Shown here piece after piece: positions 17,415-29,082 of a stretch of 64,000 nt of DNA; position 1 is the stretch's first letter, and every line of letters starts with the position of its first letter. The notes beneath the pieces were generated by a model that saw nothing but the letters and a program-made list of their open reading frames with translations, did no database searches and was not told the origin of the DNA. A program made the position numbers and the translations under genes. Origin of the DNA: Tessaracoccus sp. MC1679 (GTDB lineage Bacteria > Actinomycetota > Actinomycetes > Propionibacteriales > Propionibacteriaceae); NCBI RefSeq assembly GCF_014164775.1, contig NZ_JACJGB010000005.1, forward strand, positions 186,001 to 250,000. Reading direction: 5' to 3'.

Positions 17415-17818
17415 CCGGACGGTGGGCCGTCACGCTGCTGGCGCTGGCCGGCGCGCTGACCGCGGGGTTCTCGGCGCAGGCCGCTGGCAGCGGGGTTGCC
17501 TCCCTCGGATGGGCGCTGGCGGCTGGCCTCGGACTCTCGCTGATGCTGCGCGGGCTCCAGCTGCGGTTCCTGGGCGTGGTCCTCACCGCCCTGGCGGTCG
17601 CGGCCGCCGGGTGGGCGGGTCAGGCCGGGCAGTGGGTGTCGCTGGCCGGATTCGCGGCCTCCGCCATCGCCCTGCTCGGCATGGTGTGGTGGGGGCCGGG
17701 CTGGGTGACCCGCCGCCGCGCGGACGGCGCGCACCCCGTCGACCTGTGGGCCGCGATGGATTCCGGGGCCGATCCCACCGACGAGCAGGACGTGCACCGC
17801 GCTGGGGACGCACGGTAG
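17411..17818 (+). CDS. Trp biosynthesis-associated membrane protein (TIGR02234 type)
   Basis: A 135-residue inner-membrane protein with about four hydrophobic helices (WAVTLLALAGALTAGFS; LGWALAAGLGLSLML; FLGVVLTALAVAAAGWAG; LAGFAASAIALLGMVWW). It ends in the family-typical cytoplasmic motif HPVDLWAAMDSGADPTDE. The GTG overlaps the trpE stop. The family is found only in actinobacterial Trp operons and its role is unknown; transport or complex anchoring has been supposed. Confidence 0.8.
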
Positions 17819-17821
17819 TCT
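17816..17821 (+). promoter_or_regulatory. Possible internal -10 box ahead of the DUF6704-trpCBA genes
   Basis: TAGTCT fits TAnnnT and lies 35 bp before the ATG at 17857, in the only real gap of the Trp operon. Confidence 0.35.
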
Positions 17822-17856
17822 CGGCGCATACCTGAAGCGACGAAAGGCTCACGGCA

Positions 17857-18063
17857 ATGGCGCGCACTCCGCAGTACTACCACCACGGCAAGAGCCCCAT
17901 GGCCTGGGCCGCCTCGGGCATCGCCGCCCTCGGCTTCATCATCGCGGCCGCGGGATCCCTCATGGGCCCGCACTGGGCGCTCGTGATCACGGGCGGGGTC
18001 ATCGTGGCCATCGCCGCCGTGCTCGCCCTGGTCATGAAGGCCATGGGCTACGGGCAGCCGTGA
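17857..18063 (+). CDS. Small DUF6704-type membrane protein of the Trp operon
   Basis: A 68-residue protein with two predicted transmembrane helices (MAWAASGIAALGFIIAAAGSLM and WALVITGGVIVAIAAVLALVMKAMGYG). An N-terminal HHGKSPMAW fits the HGxxPAAW motif of this actinobacterial family. ACGAAAGG precedes the ATG. Its TGA overlaps the trpC GTG. Function is unknown; conservation next to trpC suggests a link to Trp synthesis or membrane placement. Confidence 0.75.
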   Translation: MARTPQYYHHGKSPMAWAASGIAALGFIIAAAGSLMGPHWALVITGGVIVAIAAVLALVMKAMGYGQP

Positions 18064-18854
18064 CCGTCCTGGACGACATCATCGCCGGAGTCCGGCTAGA
18101 CCTCGAGCAGCGCAGGGCGCGAACCCCCCTGGTTGACGTGATGCGCGCGGCCGAGCAGGCCGCGCCCGCTCTGGACCCCATGCCCCGGTTCCGTGCGCCC
18201 GGGCTGGCCGTGATCGCTGAGGTCAAGCGAAAGTCTCCGTCGAAGGGTGACCTCGCGGATATCGCGGACCCGGCAGCGCTGGCCGCCTCGTACGAGGCGG
18301 GCGGCGCCGCGGCCATCTCGGTCCTCACCGAGCAGCGGCGGTTCGGCGGCAGCCTGGCAGACCTCGACGCGGTCCGCGCCGCCGTCGGCATCCCCGTGCT
18401 CCGCAAGGACTTCATGGTGGAGGAGTACCAGTTCCACGAGGCCCGAGCCCACGGGGCGGACCTGGTGCTGCTGATCGTCGCGGCGCTCACCGACGACGAA
18501 CTGGCGAGATTCGGCGCCCTCACCCACGAGCTCGGCATGACGGCGCTCGTCGAGACCCACACCGTCGACGAGGTGGACCGGGCGCTTGCGCTCGGCTTCC
18601 AGCTGATCGGCGTCAACAACCGCAACCTCAAGACCCTGGAGGTGGACCTGTCCACCTTCGGCGCGCTGGCGGAGCGGATCGGCGGCACGGCTGTCAGGGT
18701 CGCGGAATCCGGCATCCTCACCACCGACGACGTGGCCGCCGTCGCGGCGGCCGGCGCAGACGTGATCCTCGTGGGGGAGGCGCTCGTCAAGCACGGCGAC
18801 CCCTCCCGGGCCATCGCGGACTTCAGGTCCGCAGCAGAAAGGCAGGACGCATGA
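18060..18854 (+). CDS. trpC: Indole-3-glycerol phosphate synthase
   Basis: A 264-residue TIM-barrel enzyme that closes the indole ring from CdRP. It has the expected [19 protein letters not shown] (catalytic Lys and phosphate loop), [41 protein letters not shown] and [11 protein letters not shown]. It starts with GTG overlapping the stop of the preceding small gene and ends in ATGA overlap with trpB. trpD and trpF are absent from the window. Confidence 0.96.
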   Translation: MTVLDDIIAGVRLDLEQRRARTPLVDVMRAAEQAAPALDPMPRFRAPGLAVIAEVKRKSPSKGDLADIADPAALAASYEAGGAAAISVLTEQRRFGGSLADLDAVRAAVGIPVLRKDFMVEEYQFHEARAHGADLVLLIVAALTDDELARFGALTHELGMTALVETHTVDEVDRALALGFQLIGVNNRNLKTLEVDLSTFGALAERIGGTAVRVAESGILTTDDVAAVAAAGADVILVGEALVKHGDPSRAIADFRSAAERQDA

Positions 18855-20086
18855 GCGTGCCAGATGACAGGGGCCACTTCGGACGCTTCGGCGGCCGATT
18901 CGTGCCCGAGGCGCTGCAGGCGGCGCTGACCCAGCTCACCGTCGCGTTCGACGCGGCGCAGGCGGATCCCGCCTACCGCGCCGAACTCGCCCGCCTCCAG
19001 CGCGACTACTCGGGGCGCCCCACCCCCATCTCGGAGGCGGAGAACTTCTCCAAGCTGTGCGGCAACGCCCGCATCCTGCTCAAGCGTGAGGACCTCAACC
19101 ACACCGGCGCGCACAAGATCAACAACGTGCTCGGTCAGGCGCTGCTCACCAAGCGGATGGGCAAGACCCGCGTGATCGCCGAGACCGGCGCCGGCCAGCA
19201 CGGCGTGGCCACCGCCACCGCGGCTGCGCTGCTGGGGCTGGAGTGTCGCGTCTACATGGGCGAGGTGGACACCAAGCGCCAGGCCCTCAACGTGGCGCGC
19301 ATGCAGCTGCTCGGCGCCGAGGTGTACGCCGTGGCGTCAGGCTCGCGGACGCTGAAGGACGCCATGAACGAGGCGATGCGGGACTGGGTCACCACCGTCG
19401 AGTCCACGCACTACCTGATCGGCACCGTCGGCGGACCGCACCCGTTCCCGTACATGGTGCGCGAGCTGCAGCGGATCATCTCCACCGAGGCGCGCCAGCA
19501 GATGCTGGACGACCACGGCGCCCTGCCCGACTATGTCGCGGCGTGTGTGGGCGGCGGCTCCAACGCCATCGGCATGTTCTTCGACTTCATCCCCGACGAG
19601 AACGTCAAGCTGTACGGCTTCGAGGCCGAGGGGGAGGGGATCGCGACGGGCAGGCACGCGGCCACCATCGTCGCGGGCACCCCGGGCGTGCTGCACGGCG
19701 CCCGCACCTACGTCCTGCAGGACGAGGACGGGCAGACCATCGAGTCGCACTCCATCTCCGCCGGGCTGGACTACCCAGGAGTCGGGCCGGAGCACGCCTG
19801 GCTGGCCGACACCGGGCGCGCGGTCTACGAGGGCATCACCGACGACGAGGCCATGGACGCCTTCCGGCTGCTGAGCCGCACCGAGGGCATCATCCCGGCC
19901 ATCGAGTCCGCCCACGCCCTGGCGGGAGCCCGACGGCTGGGCCTGCGAATCGCGGAGGAGGACCCGTCGGCCCGCCCCACGATCCTGGTGAACCTGTCGG
20001 GTCGCGGGGACAAGGACGTGGCCACAGCGTTCGAGTACTTCGGGTTGTCGGGCCAGCCGGACCAGACCGTCGGGGGCATGGAATGA
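18851..20086 (+). CDS. trpB: Tryptophan synthase beta subunit
   Basis: A 411-residue PLP enzyme that condenses indole with serine. It shows [13 protein letters not shown] at the start, [11 protein letters not shown] with the PLP lysine, [25 protein letters not shown], the phosphate loop [12 protein letters not shown], and [18 protein letters not shown]. It is the TrpB1 type that pairs with TrpA, encoded next with a 4-bp overlap. Confidence 0.97.
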   Translation: MSVPDDRGHFGRFGGRFVPEALQAALTQLTVAFDAAQADPAYRAELARLQRDYSGRPTPISEAENFSKLCGNARILLKREDLNHTGAHKINNVLGQALLTKRMGKTRVIAETGAGQHGVATATAAALLGLECRVYMGEVDTKRQALNVARMQLLGAEVYAVASGSRTLKDAMNEAMRDWVTTVESTHYLIGTVGGPHPFPYMVRELQRIISTEARQQMLDDHGALPDYVAACVGGGSNAIGMFFDFIPDENVKLYGFEAEGEGIATGRHAATIVAGTPGVLHGARTYVLQDEDGQTIESHSISAGLDYPGVGPEHAWLADTGRAVYEGITDDEAMDAFRLLSRTEGIIPAIESAHALAGARRLGLRIAEEDPSARPTILVNLSGRGDKDVATAFEYFGLSGQPDQTVGGME

Positions 20087-20931
20087 GCCAGTTCACCGAC
20101 GCTGACCGGCTCGGAATCTCCGGCCAGGTCGTCGCCCGCGCACTCGACGCGGGACGCCCGGCGCTGGTGGGGTACCTGCCGGTGGGGTACCCGAGTGTCG
20201 CGGATTCGATCACCGCGCTGAAGGCCATCACCGAGGGCGTCGAGGGTCGCGGCGTGGACATCGTCGAGATCGGCATGCCGTACTCGGATCCGCTCATTGA
20301 CGGGCTGGTCGTCCAGCACGCCACGGCCAAGGCACGCGCGCGCGGCGTGCGCACCAGGGACGCGTTCCTCGCCGTCGAGGCGGTGGCGCAGACCACCGCC
20401 ACGCCCATGGTGATGACGTACTGGAACCTCATCGAGGCCTACGGCCCTGACGCGTTCGCCCGCGACCTCGCCGCCGCCGGCGGGGCAGGTGTGATCACCC
20501 CGGACCTGCCGCCGGACGACTGCCCGGAATGGCATGAGGCCACGGACAACTACGGCCTGGACCGGGTGTTCCTGATCGCGCCGTCGTCGACGGAGGAGCG
20601 GATCGCGCTCACCATGGCGTCGTGTCGCGGCTGGGTCTACGCCTCCAGCGTGATGGGCGTCACCGGCACCCGCACCGCCACCTCGGACGCGGCCCCCATC
20701 ATCACGGCCCGGGCCCGGGCCGTGGACCAGGGGCTCCCCATCGGCATCGGCCTGGGCGTCTCGAACGGCGACCAGGCTGCCGAGGTGGGTCGCTACGCGG
20801 ACCTGGTCATCGTGGGATCGGCCCTCCTGAAGTGCCTGGACTCCGACGGGCTGGACCTGCAGACAGACCTCGGCCGCCTCCGCAGGCTCGCCGACGAGCT
20901 CGCCGGTGGCGTCGAGAGGGCCCGCCGGTGA
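20083..20931 (+). CDS. trpA: Tryptophan synthase alpha subunit
   Basis: A 282-residue TIM barrel that cleaves indole-3-glycerol phosphate and channels indole to TrpB. The catalytic Glu sits in [17 protein letters not shown] and the Asp equivalent is in that same loop. Also seen are [46 protein letters not shown] and [15 protein letters not shown]. Start 20083 follows from the ATGA overlap with trpB. Its stop overlaps the GTG of a Sco1-type gene. Confidence 0.96.
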   Translation: MSQFTDADRLGISGQVVARALDAGRPALVGYLPVGYPSVADSITALKAITEGVEGRGVDIVEIGMPYSDPLIDGLVVQHATAKARARGVRTRDAFLAVEAVAQTTATPMVMTYWNLIEAYGPDAFARDLAAAGGAGVITPDLPPDDCPEWHEATDNYGLDRVFLIAPSSTEERIALTMASCRGWVYASSVMGVTGTRTATSDAAPIITARARAVDQGLPIGIGLGVSNGDQAAEVGRYADLVIVGSALLKCLDSDGLDLQTDLGRLRRLADELAGGVERARR

Positions 20932-21548
20932 TCTCTCGGCGCGGACTCCTCGGCGTCGGCGCGGTGGGGCTCCTGGCCGGCTGCACCCCCGACGAGGGGC
21001 CCGTGGCCAGCGTCAACATGGGCCAGAGTGAGTGGCACGGAACCATGCTGGCCGACGGCGGCAACCCGCTTCCTGACGTGACGCTCACTGACCAGTTCGG
21101 GCAGCCTTACAACCTGGCCACGGGGCCCACCACCAGCGCGGTGGCGCTGTTCTTCGGCTACACCAACTGCCCCGACGTGTGCCCGGGGATCATGGCGGAC
21201 ATGGCCACCGCCAAGCGTCGCCTCCCCGAGGACCTCATCGACGACATCACCCTCATCGTGGTCACCACGGACCCCGCCCGCGACACCCCCGAGGTGCTCC
21301 GGGAGTACCTGGCGCGCGTGGATGACTCGTTCGTGGGCCTCAGCGGCCCGCTGGAGGACATCATGCCCGCCGCGATGAGCCTCGGCATCGACATCGCCGA
21401 GGGCAAGCAGCTGCCCTCCGGCGGCTACGAGGTGGACCACGGCACCTACGTGCTGGGCTTCGGCGAGGACCGCCTGATGCGAGTGGTGTGGAACGGGCTG
21501 TCGGCCGGTGAGATGAAGGACGACTTCGAGCGCCTGATCGCCGTCTGA
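20928..21548 (+). CDS. Sco1/SenC-type copper-chaperone lipoprotein
   Basis: A 206-residue exported lipoprotein: [19 protein letters not shown] gives a short signal with a lipobox and Cys19. The thioredoxin-like domain has the copper motif CPDVC (Cys81, Cys85) and His171 (EVDHGTY), the three Cu ligands of Sco proteins, which help assemble the CuA site of cytochrome c oxidase. The GTG at 20928 overlaps the trpA stop, so it is translationally coupled to the Trp operon although the functions are unrelated. Confidence 0.9.
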   Translation: MISRRGLLGVGAVGLLAGCTPDEGPVASVNMGQSEWHGTMLADGGNPLPDVTLTDQFGQPYNLATGPTTSAVALFFGYTNCPDVCPGIMADMATAKRRLPEDLIDDITLIVVTTDPARDTPEVLREYLARVDDSFVGLSGPLEDIMPAAMSLGIDIAEGKQLPSGGYEVDHGTYVLGFGEDRLMRVVWNGLSAGEMKDDFERLIAV

Positions 21549-21561
21549 CGGGCGCCGGGAG

Positions 21562-21567
21562 TAGCCT
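21562..21567 (+). promoter_or_regulatory. -10 box upstream of the GH13 gene
   Basis: TAGCCT lies 28 bp before the ATG at 21596; the strong site GAGGAGGA follows it. Confidence 0.4.
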
Positions 21568-21595
21568 GGGGCAGAGCCGACGAGGAGGACCCCGC

Positions 21596-22780
21596 ATGGG
21601 CCTGATGGAGCACGCGATCTGGTGGCAGGTCTATCCCCTGGGAGCGACGGGGGCGCCGATCCGAAACGAGCATGGCGATCCCGCGCACCGGCTGACCCGT
21701 CTGGAGGGATGGCTGGACTACCTCGTCGAGCTCGGCTGCAACGGGCTCCTGCTCGGTCCTGTGTTCGCGTCGGTCTCCCACGGTTACGACACGCTGGACC
21801 ACTTCCGCATCGATTCCCGGCTGGGCGACGACGCGGACTTCGACCGCTTGATCGCCGGAGCCCGCGCCCGCGGGATCAACGTCATGCTCGACGGGGTGTT
21901 CAACCATGTTGCCCGTGAACACCCGCTGGTGGCCGAGCGCCCGGAGCTGATCCGTCAGGAGAACGGCCACCCCAAGGGCTGGGAGGGGCACGACTCCCTC
22001 GTGGAGCTCAATCACGACAATCCGGCGGTCCTGGACCTGGTCGCCGACGCCATGCTCCACTGGCTCCGGCGCGGCATCGCCGGATGGCGCCTGGACGTGG
22101 CCTACGCCGTCCCCACCCGATTCTGGCGCGACGTCGCCGAGCGCGTCCGGGCCGAGTTCCCTGACGCCGTCCTCCTCGGCGAGGTCATCCACGGCGACTA
22201 CTCCGCCTTCGTCCGCGAATCGACGCTGGACTCGCTGACCCAGTACGAGCTGTGGAAGGCGATCTGGAGCTCGCTCAAGGACGAGAACCTCTGGGAGCTG
22301 GCTCACGCGTTTGAGCGTCACGCCGCGTTCTGCGCCGAGTTCCTGCCCCAGATCTTCGTCGGCAACCACGACGTCACCCGCATCGCCACCACCGTGGGCG
22401 CCCAGCGGGCCGGCCTCGCGGCGACCATCCTGATGACGCTGCCCGGCATGCCCAGCGTCTACTACGGCGACGAGCAGGGATTCACCGGCACGAAGACCGA
22501 GGCCTGGCACGGCGACGACGAGGTCCGCCCGCCGCTGCCCGCTACGCCAGACGAGCTGTCCGCGCTGGGTGAGCCCCTCCACCGCCGCTATCAGGCCGCG
22601 ATCGCGTTCCGCCGTCGTCACCCCTGGCTGGCCACGGCCTCACTGGAGGTTCTCCACCGGAGCAACACCGAGCTGGTCTACCGCTGCTCCTCCGCCGAGG
22701 GCGCGGCCGAGTTCCGCGTGGACCTCGGGGCGGGGATCGTCGCCGTGCGCTCAGGCCACGACTCGCTCATTCTGGACTGA
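21596..22780 (+). CDS. Compact GH13 alpha-amylase-family glycosidase
   Basis: A 394-residue cytosolic alpha-glucan-type enzyme without a signal peptide. The barrel carries conserved regions I (VMLDGVFNH), II (GWRLDVAYA, nucleophile Asp167), III (LLGEVIHGD, acid/base Glu196) and IV (VGNHDVTRI, Asp259). It lacks an N-terminal extension and has only a short C-terminal beta domain, so it is smaller than most amylases or trehalose synthases. Substrate cannot be told from sequence; an oligosaccharide hydrolase or transferase is likely. It is a single-gene unit between the Trp operon and gltBD. Confidence 0.88.
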   Translation: MGLMEHAIWWQVYPLGATGAPIRNEHGDPAHRLTRLEGWLDYLVELGCNGLLLGPVFASVSHGYDTLDHFRIDSRLGDDADFDRLIAGARARGINVMLDGVFNHVAREHPLVAERPELIRQENGHPKGWEGHDSLVELNHDNPAVLDLVADAMLHWLRRGIAGWRLDVAYAVPTRFWRDVAERVRAEFPDAVLLGEVIHGDYSAFVRESTLDSLTQYELWKAIWSSLKDENLWELAHAFERHAAFCAEFLPQIFVGNHDVTRIATTVGAQRAGLAATILMTLPGMPSVYYGDEQGFTGTKTEAWHGDDEVRPPLPATPDELSALGEPLHRRYQAAIAFRRRHPWLATASLEVLHRSNTELVYRCSSAEGAAEFRVDLGAGIVAVRSGHDSLILD

Positions 22781-22792
22781 TGTTTCGGCCAG

Positions 22793-22808
22793 GTAACAAT
22801 TGCCTTAC
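22793..22808. promoter_or_regulatory. Inverted repeat GTAA-N8-TTAC upstream of gltB, possible operator
   Basis: The arms GTAA and TTAC flank CAATTGCC. It lies 26 bp upstream of the gltB -35 box, where a nitrogen regulator could act. It does not clearly match the GlnR or AmtR consensus that I know. Confidence 0.25.
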
Positions 22809-22833
22809 GCTCTGCCACCGGGCATGGATTCAG

Positions 22834-22862
22834 TTGCTCGGCGCAGGCCGCCCGCATACTGT
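22834..22862 (+). promoter_or_regulatory. gltBD promoter (TTGCTC-N17-TACTGT)
   Basis: A -35-like TTGCTC and a -10 TACTGT are spaced by 17 bp, 57 bp before the gltB ATG. It is the best full promoter match in the window. Confidence 0.55.
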
Positions 22863-22919
22863 TTCCTCGCTGTGGCCCGGCCGCAGCATGTCCTGAATTA
22901 CTTCGAGGAGGACCAGTAG

Positions 22920-25900
22920 ATGGCTCAGAGCGTGTTCCCGCACCGCGAAAAGGTGGGTCTCTACGACCCGTCCTACGAGCACGACGCCTGCGGTGTCGCC
23001 TTCGTGGCCCAACTCGACGGCGTGCCCCGGCACCGGATCGTGGCCCAGGGGCTCGAGGCTCTGCGCAATCTGGACCACCGCGGCGCCACCGGCGCCGACG
23101 AGGCAGCCGGTGACGGCGCCGGCATCCTGATCCAGGTCCCGGACCGGTTCCTGCGTGCCGTGGCGGGGGTCCACCTGCCGGAAGCCGGCGAGTACGCCGT
23201 CGGCCTGGCCTTCCTGCCCATCGACGACGCGCGACGCGCCGAGGTCAAGGCCGCCGTCGAGGCGATCGCCGGGGAGCTGGAGCTCGACGTGCTCGTGTGG
23301 CGTGAGGTGCCCGTCGAGACCTCGACGCTCTCGCCCATCTCGATCGGCGCCATGCCACGCTTCGAGCACCTGATCGTGGCAGGCCGCGAGGGGCAGACGG
23401 GGATCGACCTGGACCGGGTGGCCTACGTCCTTCGCCGCCGCGCCCAGCACGAGACAGGCCTCTACTTCGCCTCGCTGTCGGCGCGGACACTGGTCTACAA
23501 GGGCATGCTCACCACCGCGCAGCTGGAGGAGGTGTTCCCGGAGCTTCACGACGACCGGATCGAGTCAGCGCTGGCCCTGGTCCACTCCCGATTCTCCACC
23601 AACACGTTCCCGGCCTGGGAGCTGGCGCACCCTTACCGCATGATCGCCCACAACGGCGAGATCAACACCGTGCGCGGCAACCGCAACTGGATGCGCGCCC
23701 GGGAGGCGCTGCTCACGTCGGACAAGTTCCCCGGCACCCTGGAGAAGCTGTTCCCCATCTGCACCCCCGACGGCTCGGATTCGGCCTCCTTCGACGAGGT
23801 GCTCGAGCTGCTGCACCTCGGCGGGCGCTCCCTGCCGCACGCCGTCCTCATGATGATCCCCGAGGCGTGGGAGGGCCACGCCGAGATGGACCCGCAGCGC
23901 CGCGCGTTCTACGAGTACCACTCGATGATCATGGAGCCCTGGGACGGGCCCGCCTGCATGACGTTCACCGACGGCACCATCATCGGTGGCTGCCTGGACC
24001 GCAACGGCCTGCGCCCGGGACGCTTCTGGGAGACCGCCGACGGACTCGTGGTGTTCGCCTCGGAAGCCGGCGTGCTGCCCATCGAGGCCGGAGACGTGGT
24101 CCGCAAGGGGCGCCTCCAGCCGGGCCGCATGCTCCTGGTTGACCTGGAGAAGCATTCCATCCTCTCCGACGACGAGGTGAAGGGTTCGCTCGCAGCTGAG
24201 CACCCCTACGAGAAGTGGGTGGCGGAGAACAAGATCGAGCTCGACGCCCTTCCGGGCCGTGCCCACATCGTGCACTCCCACGCCTCCGTGATCCGCCGCC
24301 AGCAGGTGTTCGGCTACACCGAAGAGGAACTCCGCCTCATCATCGCCCCCATGGCCAACACCGGCACCGAGCCGATCGGCTCCATGGGCACGGACTCGCC
24401 GATCGCGGTGCTGAGCAGCCGGCCGCGACTGATCTTCGACTACTTCAAGCAGCTGTTCGCGCAGGTGACCAACCCGCCGCTCGACGCGATCCGCGAGGAG
24501 CTCGTCACCTCGCTGACCACCAAGATCGGACCCGAGCGCAACCTGCTGGAGCCCACCCCGGAGGCGGCCCGGCAGCTCACCATGAACCGGCCGGTCCTGG
24601 ATTCCGAGCAGCTCGCCAAGATCGTGCGCCTCAACAAGGACGGCGAACTGCCCGGGTACGGCACCCACGTGGTGCACGGCCTGTACAAGGTGGCCGGCGG
24701 CGGCAGGGCGCTGGAGAAGAAGATCGAGGAGATCTGCCACGAGGTGTCCGCGGCCATCCGCGGCGGAGCCCGCGCGATCGTCCTGTCAGACCGGCACGCC
24801 ACCGCCCAGCTGGCGCCCATCCCGTCGCTGCTGCTCACCGCGGCCGTGCACCATCACCTGGTGCGGGAGAAGACCCGCACCCAGGTGGGCCTCGTGGTGG
24901 AGGCCGGCGACGTGCGCGAGGTCCACCACATGGCGCTCCTGATCGGCTTCGGAGCCGCCGCCATCAACCCGTACCTGGTGTTCGAGTCCGCGGAGGACCT
25001 GGCCCGACGGGAGATGTACGTCGAGGTGAGCGCCGAGAAGGCCATCGCCAACGTCGCCAAGGCGCTGTCCAAGGGCGTGCTGAAGGTGATGAGCAAGATG
25101 GGCGTCTCCACCATCGCCTCGTACACCGGCGCGCAGATCTTCGAGTGCGTCGGCCTCAGCCAGGACGTGGTGGACCGCTATTTCACCGGCACCACGAGCC
25201 GGCTCGGAGGCCTCGGCCTGGGCCAGCTGGCCGACGAGATCCAGGCCCGGCACACGACCGCCTACCCCACAGACGGCATCCCGCTCGCGCACCGCAACCT
25301 CCTGGTGGGCGGCGAGTACCAGTGGCGCCGCGAGGGTGAGCCGCACCTGTTCGACCCGGAGACGGTGTTCCGCCTCCAGCACGCCACCTCCACCGGCGAC
25401 TACACGATGTTCCAGCGCTACACCTCGCTGGTCAACGACAACTCCTCGCGGATCATGACGCTGCGCTCCCTGATGGACTTCAAGCCCACCGAGCCGATCA
25501 GCATCGACGAGGTGGAGCCCGTCGAGAGCATCGTCAAGCGGTTCTCCACCGGCGCCATGAGCTACGGCTCCATCTCCATGGAGGCCCACCAGACCCTCGC
25601 CGTCGCGATGAACCGCATCGGCGGCAAGTCCAACACCGGCGAGGGCGGCGAGGACCCGGAGCGGCTCCACGACCCGGCCCGCCGCTCCGCCATCAAGCAG
25701 GTGGCCTCCGGCCGCTTCGGCGTGACCTCGGAGTACCTCACCTACGCCGACGACATCCAGATCAAGATGGCCCAGGGCGCCAAGCCCGGCGAGGGCGGCC
25801 AGCTGCCCGGCCCGAAGGTCTACCCGTGGGTGGCCAAGACGCGTCACTCGACGCCGGGCGTGGGCCTCATCTCCCCGCCGCCGCACCACGACATCTACTC

Positions 25901-27449
25901 CATCGAGGACCTCAAGCAGCTGATCCACGACCTCAAGTGCGCCAACCCCTCGGCGCGGGTGCACGTCAAGCTCGTCTCCGAGATCGGCGTCGGCACGGTC
26001 GCGGCGGGCGTCAGCAAGGCCAAGGCGGACGTGGTGCTGATCTCCGGCCACGACGGCGGCACCGGCGCGGCGCCCCTGACCTCGCTCAAGCACGCCGGCG
26101 CCCCTTGGGAGCTCGGCCTGGCCGAGACGCAGCAGACGCTGCTGCTCAACGGGCTGCGTGACCGCATCGTCGTCCAGTGCGACGGCCAGCTCAAGACCGG
26201 CCGGGACGTGCTCATCGCGGCGCTGCTCGGCGCCGAGGAGTTCGGGTTCGCGACGGCGCCCCTCGTGGTGGCCGGCTGCATCATGATGCGCGTCTGCCAC
26301 AAAGACACCTGCCCGGTGGGTGTGGCCACGCAGAACCCGTTCCTCCGGGGCAAGTTCCACGGGGACCCGGACCACGTGGTCAACTTCTTCATGTTCATGG
26401 CGCGCGAGGTGCGCGAGCTGCTCGCCTCCCTCGGGCTGCGCTCCCTCGAAGAGGCTGTCGGACGGGCGGACCTGCTGGACGTCGGCAAGGCGGTTGGCCA
26501 CTGGAAGACCCACGGCCTCAACCTCTCGCCCATCCTCACGCAGATCGACGTGCCCGAGGGTACCCAGCGCCACTGCACCACGGTCCAGGACCACGGCCTG
26601 GACTCGAAGCTGGACGTCGAGCTGATCCGGCTGTCGGAGCCCGCGCTCGCCCGCGGCGAGCAGGTGCGCCAGTCGTTGCCGGTGCGCAACGTGGACCGCA
26701 CCGTCGGCACCATGCTGGGCCACGAGGTGACCAAGGCCACCGAGGGCAAGGGCCTGGAGCCAGGCACCATCGAGTTCACGCTCACCGGCACCGGCGGCCA
26801 GAGCTTCGGCGCCTTCCTGCCCCGCGGCATCACGCTGCGGCTCATCGGTGACTCCAACGACTACTTCGGCAAGGGACTCTCGGGCGGACGCCTCGTCGTC
26901 ACCCCGCCGCAGGGGGTGCGCTTCGACCCCGCCGAGCAGATCGTCGCAGGCAACGTCATCGGCTACGGCGCCACCTCAGGGGCTATGTTCCTGCGCGGCC
27001 TGGTGGGTGAGCGCTTCTGCGTGCGCAACTCCGGGGCCACCGCCGTCGTCGAGGGCGTTGGGGACCACGGCTGCGAGTACATGACCGGCGGCGAGGTCCT
27101 CGTCATCGGGCCCACCGGCCGCAACTTCGCCGCCGGCATGTCAGGTGGCGTGGCCTGGGTGCTGGATCTGAACCCGCTGCGCCTCAACACCGAGTTGGCG
27201 GACCCGGTCGACCCGGAGCCTGAGGACGTGGCACGGATCCGGGAGCTGATGGCCGAGCACCGCGCCGAGACAGGCTCCCTGGTCGCCGACGAGCTGCTCC
27301 AGCTCAGCGACGAGGACCTGCGCCTCCGCTTCACAAAGGTGCAACCGCGCGACTTCGCCCGCATCATGGCCGTCAAGGCCCAGTCCGTCTCCGACGGGCT
27401 GTCCGACGAGGACACCACCACACTGATGATGGAGGCCGCTCATGGCTGA
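22920..27449 (+). CDS. gltB: Glutamate synthase (NADPH) large subunit
   Basis: The 1509-residue alpha subunit makes glutamate from glutamine and 2-oxoglutarate. The class II amidotransferase domain would start at Cys24 (HDACGVAF) after removal of a 23-residue propeptide. A central domain, the FMN/2-oxoglutarate barrel ([11 protein letters not shown]..., [24 protein letters not shown]), the 3Fe-4S cysteines 1120, 1126 and 1131 ([12 protein letters not shown]), and the C-terminal beta-helix (GGQSFGAF...) follow. GAGGAGGACC precedes the ATG. It overlaps gltD by 8 bp. Confidence 0.97.
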   Translation: MAQSVFPHREKVGLYDPSYEHDACGVAFVAQLDGVPRHRIVAQGLEALRNLDHRGATGADEAAGDGAGILIQVPDRFLRAVAGVHLPEAGEYAVGLAFLPIDDARRAEVKAAVEAIAGELELDVLVWREVPVETSTLSPISIGAMPRFEHLIVAGREGQTGIDLDRVAYVLRRRAQHETGLYFASLSARTLVYKGMLTTAQLEEVFPELHDDRIESALALVHSRFSTNTFPAWELAHPYRMIAHNGEINTVRGNRNWMRAREALLTSDKFPGTLEKLFPICTPDGSDSASFDEVLELLHLGGRSLPHAVLMMIPEAWEGHAEMDPQRRAFYEYHSMIMEPWDGPACMTFTDGTIIGGCLDRNGLRPGRFWETADGLVVFASEAGVLPIEAGDVVRKGRLQPGRMLLVDLEKHSILSDDEVKGSLAAEHPYEKWVAENKIELDALPGRAHIVHSHASVIRRQQVFGYTEEELRLIIAPMANTGTEPIGSMGTDSPIAVLSSRPRLIFDYFKQLFAQVTNPPLDAIREELVTSLTTKIGPERNLLEPTPEAARQLTMNRPVLDSEQLAKIVRLNKDGELPGYGTHVVHGLYKVAGGGRALEKKIEEICHEVSAAIRGGARAIVLSDRHATAQLAPIPSLLLTAAVHHHLVREKTRTQVGLVVEAGDVREVHHMALLIGFGAAAINPYLVFESAEDLARREMYVEVSAEKAIANVAKALSKGVLKVMSKMGVSTIASYTGAQIFECVGLSQDVVDRYFTGTTSRLGGLGLGQLADEIQARHTTAYPTDGIPLAHRNLLVGGEYQWRREGEPHLFDPETVFRLQHATSTGDYTMFQRYTSLVNDNSSRIMTLRSLMDFKPTEPISIDEVEPVESIVKRFSTGAMSYGSISMEAHQTLAVAMNRIGGKSNTGEGGEDPERLHDPARRSAIKQVASGRFGVTSEYLTYADDIQIKMAQGAKPGEGGQLPGPKVYPWVAKTRHSTPGVGLISPPPHHDIYSIEDLKQLIHDLKCANPSARVHVKLVSEIGVGTVAAGVSKAKADVVLISGHDGGTGAAPLTSLKHAGAPWELGLAETQQTLLLNGLRDRIVVQCDGQLKTGRDVLIAALLGAEEFGFATAPLVVAGCIMMRVCHKDTCPVGVATQNPFLRGKFHGDPDHVVNFFMFMAREVRELLASLGLRSLEEAVGRADLLDVGKAVGHWKTHGLNLSPILTQIDVPEGTQRHCTTVQDHGLDSKLDVELIRLSEPALARGEQVRQSLPVRNVDRTVGTMLGHEVTKATEGKGLEPGTIEFTLTGTGGQSFGAFLPRGITLRLIGDSNDYFGKGLSGGRLVVTPPQGVRFDPAEQIVAGNVIGYGATSGAMFLRGLVGERFCVRNSGATAVVEGVGDHGCEYMTGGEVLVIGPTGRNFAAGMSGGVAWVLDLNPLRLNTELADPVDPEPEDVARIRELMAEHRAETGSLVADELLQLSDEDLRLRFTKVQPRDFARIMAVKAQSVSDGLSDEDTTTLMMEAAHG

Positions 27450-28908
27450 TCCCAAGGGTTTCATGACCACGCCACGGCAGGTGGCCGAGCGTCGCCCCGT
27501 GGAGGAGCGCGTACACGACTGGAAGGAGGTCTACCCGGGCACCCCGGGCAAGGCCCTCCTGCCGATCATCTCCCAGCAGGCCGGCCGCTGCATGGACTGT
27601 GGCATCCCGTTCTGCCACAACGGCTGCCCGCTGGGCAACCTGATCCCCGAGTGGAACGACCTGGTCTGGCGCGACGAGTGGCAGGCCGCGCTGGACCGGC
27701 TGCACGCCACCAACAACTTCCCGGAGTTCACCGGCCGCCTCTGCCCGGCGCCCTGCGAGACGGCCTGCGTGGTGGCGATCAACATGGACGCGGTGACCAT
27801 CAAGAACGTCGAGGTGGCCATCATCGACAAGGCGTGGGAGGACTCCCGCGTCTTCCCGCAACAGCCTGAGTGGCACACCGCCAAGACGGTGGCCGTCGTC
27901 GGCTCCGGGCCGGCCGGCCTCGCCGCGGCGCAGCAGCTGACCCGCGCCGGGCACACCGTCGTGGTCTACGAGCGTGCCGACGCCATCGGCGGCCTGCTGC
28001 GGTACGGCATCCCCGAGTTCAAGATGGAGAAGGCCGTCCTCAACCGCCGCCTCAAGCAGATGGTGCTGGAAGGGACCCAGTTCAAGACCGGCGTCAACGT
28101 GGGCGTCGACATCACGGGCAAGGAACTCCTGGACCGCTACGAGGCCGTGGTGCTCGCCATCGGCTCCACCGTTCCCCGCGACCTGCCCGTCCCCGGGCGC
28201 GAGCTCGCAGGCATCCATCAGGCCATGGAGTTCCTGCCCCAGGCCAACCGCGCCGCGCTCGGCGAAGAGGTGGCGGACCAGATCACCGCCGAGGGCAAGG
28301 ACGTGGTGATCATCGGCGGCGGTGACACCGGCGCCGACTGCCTCGGCACCTCCACCCGGCAGGGCGCACGATCCATCACCCAGCTTGAGATCCTGCCCAT
28401 GCCCCCGGGGGACCGCCCCGCGGGCCAGCCGTGGCCCACCTACCCGATGACGTTCAAGATCACCTCGGCGCACGAGGAGGCCGGGGACCGGGTGTACTCC
28501 GTGTCCACCAACCGGTTCGTGGGCGACGACCAGGGCCGGGTCGCCGGCCTGGACATCGTCGAGGTCCGCTTCGACGCCGGCCGCTTCGTGCCGGTCGAGG
28601 GCACCGAGCGGCACATCCCGGCCCAGTTGGTGCTGCTGGCGATGGGGTTCACCGGACCCCAGCAGACCGGCCTGGTCGAGGAGCTCGGGGTGGAGCTCGA
28701 TCCCCGCGGCAACATCGTGCGCGATGACAAGTACCGCACCAGCGTGGAGCATGTGTTCGTGTGCGGCGACGCGGGCCGCGGGCAGTCGCTGATCGTCTGG
28801 GCGATCGCGGAGGGTCGGTCCTGCGCGCAGGGCGTCGACGAGCACCTCAGCGGCTCGTCGAAGCTCCCACGGCCGATCGGGCCCCAGGAGCGCCAGCTGC
28901 TGGTCTAG
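27442..28908 (+). CDS. gltD: Glutamate synthase (NADPH) small subunit
   Basis: A 488-residue flavoprotein that passes electrons from NADPH to GltB. The N-terminal Fe-S cysteine clusters are visible ([30 protein letters not shown]). FAD and NADPH Rossmann motifs follow ([34 protein letters not shown]). The C-terminus has the FAD motif [18 protein letters not shown]. It overlaps gltB by 8 bp, which supports coupled subunit synthesis. It is followed by a repeat island. Confidence 0.97.
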   Translation: MADPKGFMTTPRQVAERRPVEERVHDWKEVYPGTPGKALLPIISQQAGRCMDCGIPFCHNGCPLGNLIPEWNDLVWRDEWQAALDRLHATNNFPEFTGRLCPAPCETACVVAINMDAVTIKNVEVAIIDKAWEDSRVFPQQPEWHTAKTVAVVGSGPAGLAAAQQLTRAGHTVVVYERADAIGGLLRYGIPEFKMEKAVLNRRLKQMVLEGTQFKTGVNVGVDITGKELLDRYEAVVLAIGSTVPRDLPVPGRELAGIHQAMEFLPQANRAALGEEVADQITAEGKDVVIIGGGDTGADCLGTSTRQGARSITQLEILPMPPGDRPAGQPWPTYPMTFKITSAHEEAGDRVYSVSTNRFVGDDQGRVAGLDIVEVRFDAGRFVPVEGTERHIPAQLVLLAMGFTGPQQTGLVEELGVELDPRGNIVRDDKYRTSVEHVFVCGDAGRGQSLIVWAIAEGRSCAQGVDEHLSGSSKLPRPIGPQERQLLV

Positions 28909-28924
28909 CGGTCATCTTCGATTG

Positions 28925-29082
28925 TCAGTCGGGGTTTCGGTCCCTGAGGTGGGGCCGCCCGCGGAGCGGCGTGGCCTGTCCCCATCGCTCCCTGAGGAGG
29001 GCCGCCCGCGTAGCGGCGTGGCCTGTCCCCTTTCGCTCCCTGAGGAGGCGCGCCGCCGAAGGCGCGGGTGCCGTCTCGAAGG
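28925..29082 (-). repeat. Family-B palindromic repeats beside gltD
   Basis: About three partly degenerate copies of the family-B unit, inverted relative to 49161-49405. The parts are CCCTGAGGAGG, GGCCGCCCGCG(G/T)AGCGGCGTGGCC and GTCTCGAAGGGTCG. They lead directly into copy 1 of the ~300-bp dispersed element. Confidence 0.75.
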
